Source of the DNA: Parachryseolinea silvisoli
GTDB taxonomy: Bacteria; Bacteroidota; Bacteroidia; Cytophagales; Cyclobacteriaceae
DNA: 64,000 bases
NCBI RefSeq assembly: GCF_021190955.1
Contig: NZ_JAIOAO010000003.1
Span: 1,422,846-1,486,845, forward strand
Direction: 5' to 3'
The first letter of the stretch is position 1; each line of letters starts with the position of its first letter. The position numbers and the translations under genes were made by a program. Of the stretch, positions 1 through 9,148 are shown piece after piece. The notes below the pieces were generated by a model. The model made no database searches, was not told the origin of the DNA, and saw only the letters and a program-made list of their open reading frames with translations.

Positions 1-185
1 CCCACCTTGCCACTGACGACAACGGTCCAACCTTCGACAACGGCTTCGTCGGCTGCCGACTCTTCTTTGCTTGTTGATGAACAGGAGAAGCCCAGCACCA
101 GCATCATAAAGCCGAGCGTATTGAGCCGGCTCCAGAAGCTTCGTAACGGGTTGCCTGATGTGAGGTATCGATGTGCTACGTTCAT
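1..185 (-). CDS. Lipoprotein, 5' part only (runs off the left edge)
   Basis: Only the first 61 codons are in the window. The ATG at 185-183 overlaps the gatB stop in an ATGA junction, so translation is probably coupled to gatB. The N-terminus has several Arg residues, a hydrophobic stretch at about residues 24-34 and a lipobox-like LGFSC with the acceptor cysteine at residue 35. An acidic Ser/Glu-rich spacer follows. This is what a Bacteroidota envelope lipoprotein looks like. The visible end (VVSGKV) would fit the first strand of a TlpA/thioredoxin-like lipoprotein, but that is a guess and the family cannot be named from this fragment. The long leader before the hydrophobic core is unusual; a shorter start at Met27 or Met28 would leave almost no n-region. 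Confidence 0.6.
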   Translation of the reverse strand, partial: MNVAHRYLTSGNPLRSFWSRLNTLGFMMLVLGFSCSSTSKEESAADEAVVEGWTVVVSGKV

Positions 186-1642
186 ATTTCTTCCAGTTTC
201 TTAGTTAACAATTGGGTCGCAACTTTCGGGTCGGCTTTGCCTTTGCTTCGCTTCATGACTTCTCCCATAAACATGGAGATGATCCCCTTCTTGCCGTTTT
301 TATATTCTTCCACTTTCAGCGGAAACTCTTTAATCACCTGTTCGACAATAGGCAGGATCGAGTCCTGATTACTGTCCTGAATGACGTTTAGCTGTTGGGC
401 AACTTCAAGTGCTGTTTTTCCCGGATTCTTTAACAATTCGGGGAACACGCGTTGCGAAGCTGTCGCAAAGTTGATCTTCCCTTCGTCTATTAACGTAATT
501 ATCTCGGCAATGATCTTGGGAGACAACGGAAACTCGTCGGCGGACAGCGTAAGCTCGTTGAGATAAGATTTTACCGGGCCCATTACCCAGTTGGATGCTG
601 CTTTGTAGTTTTTGGACAGCTTGCATACCTCCTCAAAATACAACGCAACTTCTTTCGTGTCGGTCAATACATGCGCATCGTAGCTCGACAGGCCGTAGGT
701 CGTTACGTATTTTTGATATAGCTCGCGGGGAAGCGCCGGCATGGACGCCTGAATCTCCTCAAGCCAGCGATCGGATATCTGCATCGGGCTCAAGTCAGGG
801 TCTGGAAAGTACCGGTAGTCATTCAGTTCTTCCTTCGTACGCATGCCATAGGTCTTACCATCGCCCGCATCGAACGTACGGGTCTCTGATATAATTGTCT
901 CCCCCCGTTCAATCATGTCGATCTGACGATCGAATTCGTGCTCGATGGCGCGTTGTACGTTACGGATGGAGTTCATGTTTTTTACCTCCACCTTTTTTCC
1001 ATACACATCTGAGCCTTTCAACATCACGGAGATGTTAGCATCGCAGCGCAGTGAGCCTTCTTCCATGTTACCGTCGCAAATGTCGAGGTAACGCACCAGC
1101 TTCCGCACTTCTGTGAGGAAGGCATAGGCTTCGTCGGAGGTACGCATGTCGGGCTCGCTTACGATCTCAATCAGTGGTACACCGGCGCGGTTAAAGTCCA
1201 CCAGGGTGTCTGTCTCCGCGGCCAGGTGCATGGACTTGCCAGCATCTTCTTCGATGTGAATGCGGTTCAGACGGACCACCTTGTCACCTTCGTCCTTGAT
1301 CGTGATGGTAACATTTCCTCCCTTACAAATCGGCGTCCGGTCTTGTGTGATCTGGTAACCTTTCGGAAGGTCGGGATAAAAGTAATTTTTACGGTCAAAG
1401 ATGTTAAACCGGGTGATGCTCGAGTGACAGGCCAGGCCCATCTTTATAGCATATTCAGCTACGCGTTTGTTCAGCCTCGGCAATGTGCCGGGGTGCGCGA
1501 GCGTGATCACGCCCACGTTGGTATTGGGCATACTCCCGTATTCGGTCGAATCGGTGTTGTATATTTTACTCTTGGTTAACAGCTGGGCGTGTACTTCCAG
1601 GCCAATGACCAGGGTGTATTTTTCGCGGTTGGACTTATTCAT
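182..1642 (-). CDS. gatB: Aspartyl/glutamyl-tRNA(Asn/Gln) amidotransferase subunit B
   Basis: GatB is the kinase/tRNA-binding subunit of GatCAB. It phosphorylates mischarged Glu-tRNA(Gln) or Asp-tRNA(Asn) so that ammonia from GatA can convert it to the amide. At 486 aa it has normal family length. Signature segments are GLEVHAQL near residue 14, YPDLPKGYQITQ, DFNRAGVPLIEIVSEPD near 150-165 and EVKNMNSIRNVQRAIEHE, followed by the helical GatB/YqeY tail. The ATG at 1642 lies 34 bp downstream of alaS on the same strand, and the stop overlaps the next gene by 4 bp, so alaS, gatB and the lipoprotein gene probably form one transcript. gatA and gatC are not in the window. Identification is secure. 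Confidence 0.97.
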   Translation of the reverse strand: MNKSNREKYTLVIGLEVHAQLLTKSKIYNTDSTEYGSMPNTNVGVITLAHPGTLPRLNKRVAEYAIKMGLACHSSITRFNIFDRKNYFYPDLPKGYQITQDRTPICKGGNVTITIKDEGDKVVRLNRIHIEEDAGKSMHLAAETDTLVDFNRAGVPLIEIVSEPDMRTSDEAYAFLTEVRKLVRYLDICDGNMEEGSLRCDANISVMLKGSDVYGKKVEVKNMNSIRNVQRAIEHEFDRQIDMIERGETIISETRTFDAGDGKTYGMRTKEELNDYRYFPDPDLSPMQISDRWLEEIQASMPALPRELYQKYVTTYGLSSYDAHVLTDTKEVALYFEEVCKLSKNYKAASNWVMGPVKSYLNELTLSADEFPLSPKIIAEIITLIDEGKINFATASQRVFPELLKNPGKTALEVAQQLNVIQDSNQDSILPIVEQVIKEFPLKVEEYKNGKKGIISMFMGEVMKRSKGKADPKVATQLLTKKLEEI

Positions 1643-1676
1643 GTCTTAAACTCTGTAGTATTAAGTGTATTGGCAC

Positions 1677-4292
1677 TTACTGGATCAATTTACGTGCTTT
1701 TTCCAGCACAGCACTCAACCCATCGAGGTTCTTTCCACCAGCGGTAGCAAAAAAGGGCTGTCCGCCGCCACCGCCGCCGATTTCCCTGGCGAGCTCCTTC
1801 ACCATGTTGCCGGCATGATAACGGTTGGTTTCGGCGAGCTTATCGCCCAACATGACGGCCACCTGGGGTTTGCCTTCGACGTCGGCGGCCAGTATTAACA
1901 ATAAGTCGTCAAACTGGTTGCGCAAGCCATAGGCTATGTTTTTCAGGGCGTCGGCACTGGAAACAGTGACTTTCTCGAGAATGAGGTGGTAGCCGTTAAC
2001 CTTCTGAGCACGCGACGCCAGTTGATCTTTTAACTGATTGGCTTGCTCCTGCTGAAAAGCTTCGAGCTTTTTCTCCAAGGCATGTTTTTCCTCCAACAGT
2101 CCCTGGGTCGACGCCAAGAGGTCTTTTGGATTTTTGAACAGATCGCGGACCTGGTCAAGCAGTCCGAGCGATTCGCTTACGTAGCGCTCGGCTTCATCGG
2201 CTGTGATCGCTTCGATGCGTCGTACGCCAGCGGCCACGGAGCTTTCGGATACGATCTTGAACAAGCCGATCTGGCCTGTAGCCCGCACATGCGTACCGCC
2301 GCAAAGCTCGACGGAAAACTTCGGATCGAAGGTGATGACGCGTACATGGTCGCCATATTTCTCGCCGAACAATGCCATCGCACCAAGTTTCTTAGCGTCC
2401 TCGATGGGTACGTTGCGTCTCTCATCCAGTGCAATGTTCTCGCGAATCTTTTGATTCACAATATGCTCTACCTTCTGAATCTCCCCGGCTGTCATCGCCG
2501 AGAAGTGTGAGAAGTCAAAGCGCAGCATGCGATCGTTTACCAACGAGCCTTTCTGCTCTACGTGTTTGCCGAGCACCTGGCGTAGCGCCGCGTGCAGCAA
2601 GTGTGTAGCCGAGTGGTTGTCCATGCTCAACTGGCGCTTCTGTTTGTCTATCTGCGCATGGAAAGATGCCTGTAGGTTTTCCGGCAACACCTCGGTGAAA
2701 TGCACGATGAGCTCGTTTTCCTTACGGGTATCCTGTATATATATCTTTTCGTTGACACTTTCGATGTAGCCGGTATCCCCTACCTGTCCACCGCTTTCCG
2801 CATAGAACGGTGTGCGATCAAATACCAGTTGGAATAGCTCTTTATTCTTTTGTTTGATCTTGCGGTAGCGCAAGATGCGTATGTCCGCTTCCAGGTGGTC
2901 ATAACCTATAAATTCGGGCTTTACCTCTGCACCGACGGTAATCCAGTCTCCCGTCTCTTTTGCCGCATCGGCTTTGGAGCGCGACTTTTGCTTTTCCATC
3001 TCGGCTTTGAAGCTGTCTTCATCTACCGATAGACCCCGCTCACGGGCAATGAGTGACGTCAAATCGATTGGAAAGCCGAATGTATCGTACAATTCAAATG
3101 CTAACGTGCCGGAGATCACCTGGCCTTTCAATTCAGCCTGAATTATATCGAGGCGTTTCAAACCTTTTTCCAACGTACGCAGGAACGAGGTCTCTTCTTC
3201 GAAGATCACTTTGCCAACATACTCTTTTTGCGATTCCAGCTCCGGGAATACCTCTTTCAACTGGTTGCCTAATACGGGCACCAATTTATAAATGAACGGT
3301 TCCTTAAAATTCAGGAATGTAAAGCCATAACGCACGGCGCGGCGCAAGATGCGTCGAATAACATATCCCGCTCCTGTATTGGAAGGCAGCTGACCGTCAG
3401 CAATGGCAAAGGCCACTGCCCGCACGTGGTCAGCAATAACCCGCATGGCAATGTCGGTCTTCTCATTATTTTTGTACGCTACACCTGCGGCCTGGCCGAT
3501 GAAGCTCAGCAGTGGCGTAAACACATCGGTGTCGTAATTTGACGTCTTTTTCTGAATGGCCATGCACAAGCGTTCGAAGCCCATGCCGGTGTCGACGTGT
3601 TGCGCCGGGAGTTTCTCCAACGACTTGTCAGCCTTTCGGTTGAACTCCATAAACACGTTGTTCCAGATCTCAATGACCTGGGGGTGGCTTTGATTAACAA
3701 GCTCTTTACCAGGCAGTCTCTTTACCTCTTCTTCCGAACGCAGGTCGACGTGAATTTCTGAGCAAGGACCGCATGGACCGGTTTCACCCATTTCCCAGAA
3801 GTTATCCTTTTTATTCCCGCGTAAGATGCGGTCTTCGGCTATGTGTTCTTTCCAGAAGTCGTAGGCATCCTGGTCAAAGGGAAGGTTTTCTTTTGCATCG
3901 CCTTCGAATACAGTCACATAGAGGCGATCTTTGGGGAGTTTGTACTCTTCTGTAAGCAACTCCCAAGCCCAGGCAATGGCATCTTTCTTAAAATAGTCAC
4001 CAAATGACCAATTGCCCAGCATCTCGAACATGGTATGGTGATAGGTGTCAATGCCTACCTCTTCCAGGTCGTTGTGTTTACCGCTGACACGCAGACACTT
4101 CTGGGTATCGGCCACGCGGCGATTTTTCGGCTGGGCGTTGCCCAGGAAGTAGTCCTTAAACTGGACCATGCCTGAATTTGTAAACAAAAGTGTGGGATCG
4201 TTCTTCAGTACCAGGGGTGCTGAAGGCACGATTGTGTGGCCTTTTTTCTCAAAAAACTCCAGAAACTTACGTCTGATCGAACCCGAATCCAT
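1677..4292 (-). CDS. alaS: Alanyl-tRNA synthetase
   Basis: This cytoplasmic class II synthetase charges tRNA(Ala) and edits Ser/Gly mischarging. The 871 aa follow the standard order: N-terminal catalytic core (GHTIVPSAPLV, LLFTNSGMVQFKDYFLG), tRNA-recognition helices, and an editing domain with the zinc/water-binding motifs HSATHLLHA (about residue 559) and CGGTHV (about 664). The C-terminal coiled coil and DHHA1 domain ends in a six-glycine GGGGGGQPFFA run near residue 837. Start ATG at 4292. It is the first gene of the minus-strand alaS-gatB-lipoprotein group and is divergent from the M23 peptidase genes across about 180 bp. No T-box or other leader is evident. Confidence 0.97.
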   Translation of the reverse strand: MDSGSIRRKFLEFFEKKGHTIVPSAPLVLKNDPTLLFTNSGMVQFKDYFLGNAQPKNRRVADTQKCLRVSGKHNDLEEVGIDTYHHTMFEMLGNWSFGDYFKKDAIAWAWELLTEEYKLPKDRLYVTVFEGDAKENLPFDQDAYDFWKEHIAEDRILRGNKKDNFWEMGETGPCGPCSEIHVDLRSEEEVKRLPGKELVNQSHPQVIEIWNNVFMEFNRKADKSLEKLPAQHVDTGMGFERLCMAIQKKTSNYDTDVFTPLLSFIGQAAGVAYKNNEKTDIAMRVIADHVRAVAFAIADGQLPSNTGAGYVIRRILRRAVRYGFTFLNFKEPFIYKLVPVLGNQLKEVFPELESQKEYVGKVIFEEETSFLRTLEKGLKRLDIIQAELKGQVISGTLAFELYDTFGFPIDLTSLIARERGLSVDEDSFKAEMEKQKSRSKADAAKETGDWITVGAEVKPEFIGYDHLEADIRILRYRKIKQKNKELFQLVFDRTPFYAESGGQVGDTGYIESVNEKIYIQDTRKENELIVHFTEVLPENLQASFHAQIDKQKRQLSMDNHSATHLLHAALRQVLGKHVEQKGSLVNDRMLRFDFSHFSAMTAGEIQKVEHIVNQKIRENIALDERRNVPIEDAKKLGAMALFGEKYGDHVRVITFDPKFSVELCGGTHVRATGQIGLFKIVSESSVAAGVRRIEAITADEAERYVSESLGLLDQVRDLFKNPKDLLASTQGLLEEKHALEKKLEAFQQEQANQLKDQLASRAQKVNGYHLILEKVTVSSADALKNIAYGLRNQFDDLLLILAADVEGKPQVAVMLGDKLAETNRYHAGNMVKELAREIGGGGGGQPFFATAGGKNLDGLSAVLEKARKLIQ

Positions 4293-4471
4293 TACCTGAT
4301 GCGTTGTTTAAGCTTGCTACTATGCGTTTTTTACTATATTAGCCCGTTGATCCGACAAAATTCGGAACGGAAAATCACAAAATTAACCGCAGATGACAGA
4401 GATTAAGCAGGTATCGGAGAATTTTTTCTGGCTTTCGACGACTTGCTGACAAGGACCTCTCCTCGAATCAC

Positions 4472-5446
4472 ATGAAGCATCCGAAGTACATCTATAACCC
4501 GAAGACCTGTCAGTACGAGCGCGCACGCGTGACGTGGCAAGGTGCTCTGGGGGCTGTATTCAGTATCTTGTCGTTGTCAGCCTTGCTCCTGACGGCGATC
4601 GTATTTTTACACAACCGCTTTGTCGAGACCGACTATGAACACGCGCTACGCGCTGAGAATAAGATCTTAAGAGAGAATAAACCTCTGTTAGAAGAGAACC
4701 TGGAGGCTATTGAAACAACACTTGCCACCCTGCGCACGCAGGAGAAGGATCTGTATACCAAGCTTTTTAATACTGCCCCTCCGGAAACCAGCACGGCGTT
4801 GCCGTCGGTGCACAAGGAAGATGTGCTGGTAGCCGATGCTTCCGGATTTCGTTCATTGCTGAAAGTGATCAGCGATCGTTCCGTTGAATTGTCGGCCAAG
4901 TCGGCCGGGACCAATCGTGCCTTTGGTGAAAGCATCCACGTAGAACCTAACGACGTTGCGTTGCTTACATCGCTGCCTTCCATCCAGCCATTGGATGAAA
5001 CTAATCCGGACGTGCTGGTCTCTGGCTTTGGCAAGCGCGTTAATCCATTTCACAAGGGCCTCTACCTGCACCCCGGTGTAGACTTAGTGGCTCCGCGCGG
5101 CACAGCAGTACGCGCCACAGCGGGCGGGCACGTCAGCGGCATTAACAAGAGCGAATTGCGGGCAGGTTATGGTAACTCGATCGTGATCGATCACGGTAAC
5201 GGCTTGTCCACCCGCTACGCCCACTTAGAAGAAATTCACGTAAAGACCGGACAGCAGGTTTCAAAAGGTACCGCTATCGGTACCGTTGGTGACAGCGGTG
5301 GCTCCATCGCCCCACACCTGCATTATGAAGTGATACGCGATGGCGAGCACGTCGACCCGGTCTTATATTTTATCGAGAATATGACGACCAAGCAACATAA
5401 CCAACTGCTTGAACGCAGCAAGAAACAAAACCAGTCGCTCGATTAA
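4472..5446 (+). CDS. Membrane-anchored M23 (LytM-type) peptidase, first of a pair
   Basis: The product (324 aa) begins with a short cytoplasmic head (KYIYNPKTCQYER), a membrane anchor at about residues 24-46 and a predicted coiled coil at about 55-95. A C-terminal LytM domain spans about 195-300. Zinc-ligand motifs are present: HPGVDL near residue 203 and HLHYEV near 282, with YAHLEE between. M23 enzymes cut peptidoglycan cross-bridges; in this layout the catalytic domain faces the periplasm. The stop codon shares one base with the start of the next gene (TAATG). That gene encodes a protein of the same architecture and nearly the same head, so the two are tandem paralogues and probably translationally coupled. 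Which cell-division or envelope step they serve cannot be told from sequence. Confidence 0.9.
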   Translation: MKHPKYIYNPKTCQYERARVTWQGALGAVFSILSLSALLLTAIVFLHNRFVETDYEHALRAENKILRENKPLLEENLEAIETTLATLRTQEKDLYTKLFNTAPPETSTALPSVHKEDVLVADASGFRSLLKVISDRSVELSAKSAGTNRAFGESIHVEPNDVALLTSLPSIQPLDETNPDVLVSGFGKRVNPFHKGLYLHPGVDLVAPRGTAVRATAGGHVSGINKSELRAGYGNSIVIDHGNGLSTRYAHLEEIHVKTGQQVSKGTAIGTVGDSGGSIAPHLHYEVIRDGEHVDPVLYFIENMTTKQHNQLLERSKKQNQSLD

Positions 5447-6411
5447 TGGCACGCATTCAATATCAATATAACGCAGAGACGTGCCGGTACGAGCCTTGGC
5501 GGCTGAAGGGCAAAGCCCGTTGGAAACGGTACGCCACCTATTTCTGCGCATCGCTGACAGTGGCGCTGGCTGCTTACTACGGCTACGTACTCCATGTGGG
5601 GTCGATCGATGAAATCATTCTTCAAGAAAGAAACCACACACTGAAGGTACAATGGCAGGTACTCGAAAACCGTACGCGCAAAGCCACGGCCGAGCTACAA
5701 CAGCTGATTGAAAAAGACGATCATAACTACCGTGTGATCCTCGACGCCGAACCGCTTCAACCCAGCGAGCGTCAGGCCGGTGTTGGTGGTAGCATCAAAA
5801 TAGACACGGAGGCCCTGGGCGATTTCCCGGTAGTACTTAACAGTTATACTTCCGTCCAAAACCTCCGGCACCAACTGGATGTCGAAGTACAGTCGTACGA
5901 CAAACTGAAGGCGATGGTGAACGAAAAGCTCGAAGCCTGGTCTTCACGCCCCGCCATTCAGCCCATCAGCAACAAACAACTCGACCAACTGCACCTGACC
6001 TACGGCTCGCGGTTCCACCCGATCTTTCACAAATACATGGATCACAAAGGCCTCGATTTCTCGGCGCCTTCCGGCACGCCGATATACGCTACGGGCGACG
6101 GTAAGGTGACAATGGCCTATACATCAAGCTCATACGGAAACGTCGTGTATATCAACCATCACTACAGTTTTGAAACACGGTATGCACATATGTCAGCTTT
6201 TGCTGTTAAGGAAGGCGACGTGGTAAAACGTGGGCAGGTGATTGGATATGTGGGCAGCACCGGAAACTCCGTAGCGGCACACTTACACTATGAAGTGTTA
6301 TTCAAGGGGGAACACGTAAATCCGATCAATTTCTTTCAACGCGACCTGAGCAACAAGGAGTACCAAAAATTGATCGAGATCGGCAGCCGCCAAGACCGTC
6401 CGCTCGACTGA
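5446..6411 (+). CDS. Membrane-anchored M23 (LytM-type) peptidase, second of a pair
   Basis: The 321-aa paralogue of the preceding gene has the same YQYNAETCRYEPW-type cytoplasmic head, one membrane segment at about residues 24-44, a coiled-coil spacer and a C-terminal LytM domain. The metal motifs HKGLDF (near residue 200) and HLHYEV (near 279) are intact, so it should be an active zinc endopeptidase rather than a regulatory LytM protein. Both paralogues end in similar tails (QKLIEIGSRQDRPLD here), suggesting a conserved C-terminal function. It starts at the A of the preceding TAA. The pair diverges from alaS and is followed after about 80 bp by a CapA-like gene. Confidence 0.9.
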   Translation: MARIQYQYNAETCRYEPWRLKGKARWKRYATYFCASLTVALAAYYGYVLHVGSIDEIILQERNHTLKVQWQVLENRTRKATAELQQLIEKDDHNYRVILDAEPLQPSERQAGVGGSIKIDTEALGDFPVVLNSYTSVQNLRHQLDVEVQSYDKLKAMVNEKLEAWSSRPAIQPISNKQLDQLHLTYGSRFHPIFHKYMDHKGLDFSAPSGTPIYATGDGKVTMAYTSSSYGNVVYINHHYSFETRYAHMSAFAVKEGDVVKRGQVIGYVGSTGNSVAAHLHYEVLFKGEHVNPINFFQRDLSNKEYQKLIEIGSRQDRPLD

Positions 6412-6492
6412 TGTTTTTCAGGGTCAAAACTTGCGTGCAAGGCTTTGACTCGTTACCAATTCTCTGTTTCTTTGCGCTCACATAAATCGTTG

Positions 6493-7590
6493 ATGATGCG
6501 CATCTTATTACTGGTCAGCTTATTTAATTTCTCCACCCTTTGTCTGGCCCAGGTAACGCCCGATTCCACCGTGCGCCCCGCGGCCTCCGGCGACACCGTG
6601 GCATTTGTCCGGAAAGATACCCTCACCATTGTGGGCGTGGGTGATATCATGATGGGTACCTCCTATCCGGAGGATAAACTCCCTTCTGCCGACGGCGGTT
6701 TTCTGATGAAGGAGGTTGAACCGATTCTGCGCGATGCCGACGTTACGTTTGGCAACCTGGAGGGCACGTTGCTTGATTCCGGGGGCACTCCCAAGACCTG
6801 TAAAGATCCGAAAGTGTGCTATGTCTTTCGCACGCCAACGCGTTATGTTAAAAACCTGGTCAGCGCGGGCTTTGACATCATGAGCCTGGCGAACAACCAC
6901 GCTGGAGACTTTGGGGAGGCGGGCCGCAGTAGCAGCATGAAGACCCTGACGGCCGCGGGCATTCTCCATGCCGGCCAGATGAACCAGAAGACTACCATTT
7001 TTACAAAGGACAGTGTGCGCTATGGTCTGGTGGCTTTCGCTCCCAACAGCAATTGCGTGCCGCTGAACGACCTGGAAGGTGCCAGGGCTCTGGTAAAGCA
7101 TCTCGACTCTCTCGTGGATATCGTTATAGTGTCGTTTCACGGTGGCGCGGAAGGCGCGCAGTATCAAAATGTACCCCGCACACATGAATTATTTCATGGC
7201 GAGGACCGCGGCGATGTTTACAAGTTTTCGCATACGCTGATCGATGCCGGAGCCGACATCATCTTCGGACACGGTCCACATGTTACGCGCGCTGTCGAGG
7301 TCTATAAAGACCGTTTCATCGCCTATAGCATGGGTAACTTTTGTACCTACCGCGGCATTAGTGTGACGGGCGTCAACGGAATGGCCCCTATTGTAAAGGT
7401 CTATACAGACCGAACCGGTAAATTTCTCCAGGGACATATCACTTCGACATACCAAACCTATGGCACCGGTGTGCGCGTCGATCCGCAGCAACAAGTTCTA
7501 AAAAGAATCCAGGAATTGACTAAAAAAGATTTTCCGGAAACGAGAATACGAATTGACGAAGAAGGTTTAATTACTTACCTTGCTCAGTAA
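6493..7590 (+). CDS. CapA/PGA_cap-family metallophosphoesterase-like protein, exported
   Basis: The frame opens further upstream at a TTG (6445), but the ATG at 6493 gives a normal signal peptide (MMRILLLVSLFNFSTLCLAQ) and is preferred, yielding about 365 aa. CapA-family motifs are clear: GVGDIMMGT at the start of the fold, FGNLEGTLLD, SLANNHAGDFG, SFHGGAEG and GHGPHVTRAVE, then AYSMGNF. These supply the metal-binding Asp/Asn/His residues of a calcineurin-like phosphoesterase fold. Family members are linked to poly-gamma-glutamate capsule anchoring or to uncharacterised envelope roles; no capsule genes lie nearby, so that role is not supported here. The MerR gene begins 1 bp after the stop, suggesting co-transcription. 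Confidence 0.85.
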   Translation: MMRILLLVSLFNFSTLCLAQVTPDSTVRPAASGDTVAFVRKDTLTIVGVGDIMMGTSYPEDKLPSADGGFLMKEVEPILRDADVTFGNLEGTLLDSGGTPKTCKDPKVCYVFRTPTRYVKNLVSAGFDIMSLANNHAGDFGEAGRSSSMKTLTAAGILHAGQMNQKTTIFTKDSVRYGLVAFAPNSNCVPLNDLEGARALVKHLDSLVDIVIVSFHGGAEGAQYQNVPRTHELFHGEDRGDVYKFSHTLIDAGADIIFGHGPHVTRAVEVYKDRFIAYSMGNFCTYRGISVTGVNGMAPIVKVYTDRTGKFLQGHITSTYQTYGTGVRVDPQQQVLKRIQELTKKDFPETRIRIDEEGLITYLAQ

Positions 7591-7591
7591 C

Positions 7592-7933
7592 ATGGCGTAT
7601 AAAGAAAAGGAAATCGAAAAGCTATATTTCTCGATTGGGGAAGTAGCTGAAATGTTCACCGTTGCTCCGTCCCTCATCCGTTTTTGGGAGTCTGAATTCG
7701 ACCTTATCAAGCCTAAAAAGAATCGGAAAGGCAATCGCCAGTTTACCAAGGAAGACATCGACAATGTACGGACCATTTACCACCTGGTAAAAGAGAAAGG
7801 TTTTACATTGCAGGGGGCCAAAGAGATGCTGCGTAACGATACGCAGGCTGTGCGCGACAAGATGGAAATGATCGAATCGCTGAAACGCGTGAGAAGCTTC
7901 CTGGTGGAAATGCGCGATAAGTTGCAGGGATAA
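7592..7933 (+). CDS. MerR-family transcriptional regulator
   Basis: This small regulator (113 aa from the ATG at 7592; the frame also opens at a TTG inside the previous gene) has an N-terminal winged helix (LYFSIGEVAEMFTVAPSLIRFWESEF). The wing carries the usual NRKGNRQFTKEDI, and a helix (YHLVKEKGFTLQGAKEML) and short coiled-coil dimerisation tail follow. It lacks the cysteine-rich metal-binding or large drug-binding C-terminal domain, so no ligand can be proposed. It sits 1 bp after the CapA-like gene and about 70 bp before dprA. In related genomes this short MerR type usually stands beside housekeeping genes; that is family knowledge. Its target is unknown. Confidence 0.88.
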   Translation: MAYKEKEIEKLYFSIGEVAEMFTVAPSLIRFWESEFDLIKPKKNRKGNRQFTKEDIDNVRTIYHLVKEKGFTLQGAKEMLRNDTQAVRDKMEMIESLKRVRSFLVEMRDKLQG

Positions 7934-8005
7934 AATATTCTTTGCGGGCCGTTTGAAAGACGGTGTTGGGCGAATATATTAGGGGATCTATTGTGTGTTA
8001 TTCTT

Positions 8006-9148
8006 ATGGATCAAAACAGGCTTTCCAGCATTGCACTTCATTTTATTCCGGGCATTGGCAGTCGCACGTTGCGGCAGCTGGTAACATACTGTGGCTCGGC
8101 TCAAGATGTTTTCCGCGCTTCGCGCACTACGCTTCTGCAGATACCGGGCGTCGGTCCGGTCACTGCTGACGCCATCCGTCAGGGGCCGCCGTGGAAGCAT
8201 GCCGAAGAAGAACTAACGCGCGCCCGAAAGGCAGGCGTCTCTATGGTGCTTTATACCGACCCGCAGTACCCCTCGCGCTTGCGGGCTATCGAAGATGCTC
8301 CTTCGCTGCTATACCTACAAGGCAATCTCAACCTGGAACACAAAAAAATTGTTGCCGTTGTTGGCACCCGCAGATCCACCGAGTATGGTAAGGCCTGCCT
8401 AGAGTCATTTCTTGAAGGACTGGCGGCACACGATGCTCTGGTACTGAGCGGACTGGCCTATGGCATTGATATACAGGCGCACCGGTTGGCCCTTAAACAC
8501 GGCCTGTCCACAGTAGGCGTGCTCGGAAGCGGTATCGACGTGATCTACCCCGCTACGCACAGTGACACTGCACGCAAGATGTTACAGCATGGCGGCCTGG
8601 TGACCGAGAATCCCTTTGGCACAAAACCCGATGCCCATAATTTCCCTGCTCGTAACCGAATCATTGCGGGCCTCTGCGATGCCCTTGTCGTTGTAGAAGC
8701 CGCCGATAAAGGAGGCGCGCTAATTACAGCAGACCTGGCCAATGGCTATTTCAAAGATGTATTTGCGTACCCAGGGAGCATCCACCAACAATACTCTAAC
8801 GGCTGCAACCAACTTATCAAAGCCCATAAGGCCAATCTACTCACGTCCGTAAAAGACCTGGAGTATATCATGAACTGGGAGACGCCACGGCCTGTGGCCG
8901 CGGTGAATGCCGAGCCGGCATACAGCGACTACGAGCCGGAAGAACAAGCTGTGCTACGAACGTTGTGGGAAAGTGCTGCACCGCTGATGATCGATGCTTT
9001 GAGCGGACGATCAGGGCTTCCGCCTGGCCAACTGGCCAGCATTCTATTGACGCTGGAGCTAAAAGGAATAGTCGCCCCAATGCCCGGTAGCGCTTACCGC
9101 ATCAATATGCTGGCTCACGGTAAATCGGCAGCGATGGCTGTGGCTTAA
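8006..9148 (+). CDS. dprA: DNA-processing protein DprA (Smf)
   Basis: DprA loads RecA onto incoming single-stranded DNA during natural transformation. The 380-aa protein has an N-terminal helix-hairpin-helix region (HFIPGIGSRTLRQL, LQIPGVGPVTADAI) and a Rossmann-like core with VVGTRRSTEYGK, LSGLAYGIDIQAH and GSGIDVIYPATH. The core also has SPG-type and NxR motifs (FPARNRIIAGL) and GGALITADLA. A C-terminal winged helix follows (about residues 305-370). The ATG at 8006 is preferred to the upstream TTG at 7991 because it begins the normal N-terminus. The stop abuts the stop of the convergent TPR gene with no bases between. No other competence genes are in the window. Confidence 0.95.
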   Translation: MDQNRLSSIALHFIPGIGSRTLRQLVTYCGSAQDVFRASRTTLLQIPGVGPVTADAIRQGPPWKHAEEELTRARKAGVSMVLYTDPQYPSRLRAIEDAPSLLYLQGNLNLEHKKIVAVVGTRRSTEYGKACLESFLEGLAAHDALVLSGLAYGIDIQAHRLALKHGLSTVGVLGSGIDVIYPATHSDTARKMLQHGGLVTENPFGTKPDAHNFPARNRIIAGLCDALVVVEAADKGGALITADLANGYFKDVFAYPGSIHQQYSNGCNQLIKAHKANLLTSVKDLEYIMNWETPRPVAAVNAEPAYSDYEPEEQAVLRTLWESAAPLMIDALSGRSGLPPGQLASILLTLELKGIVAPMPGSAYRINMLAHGKSAAMAVA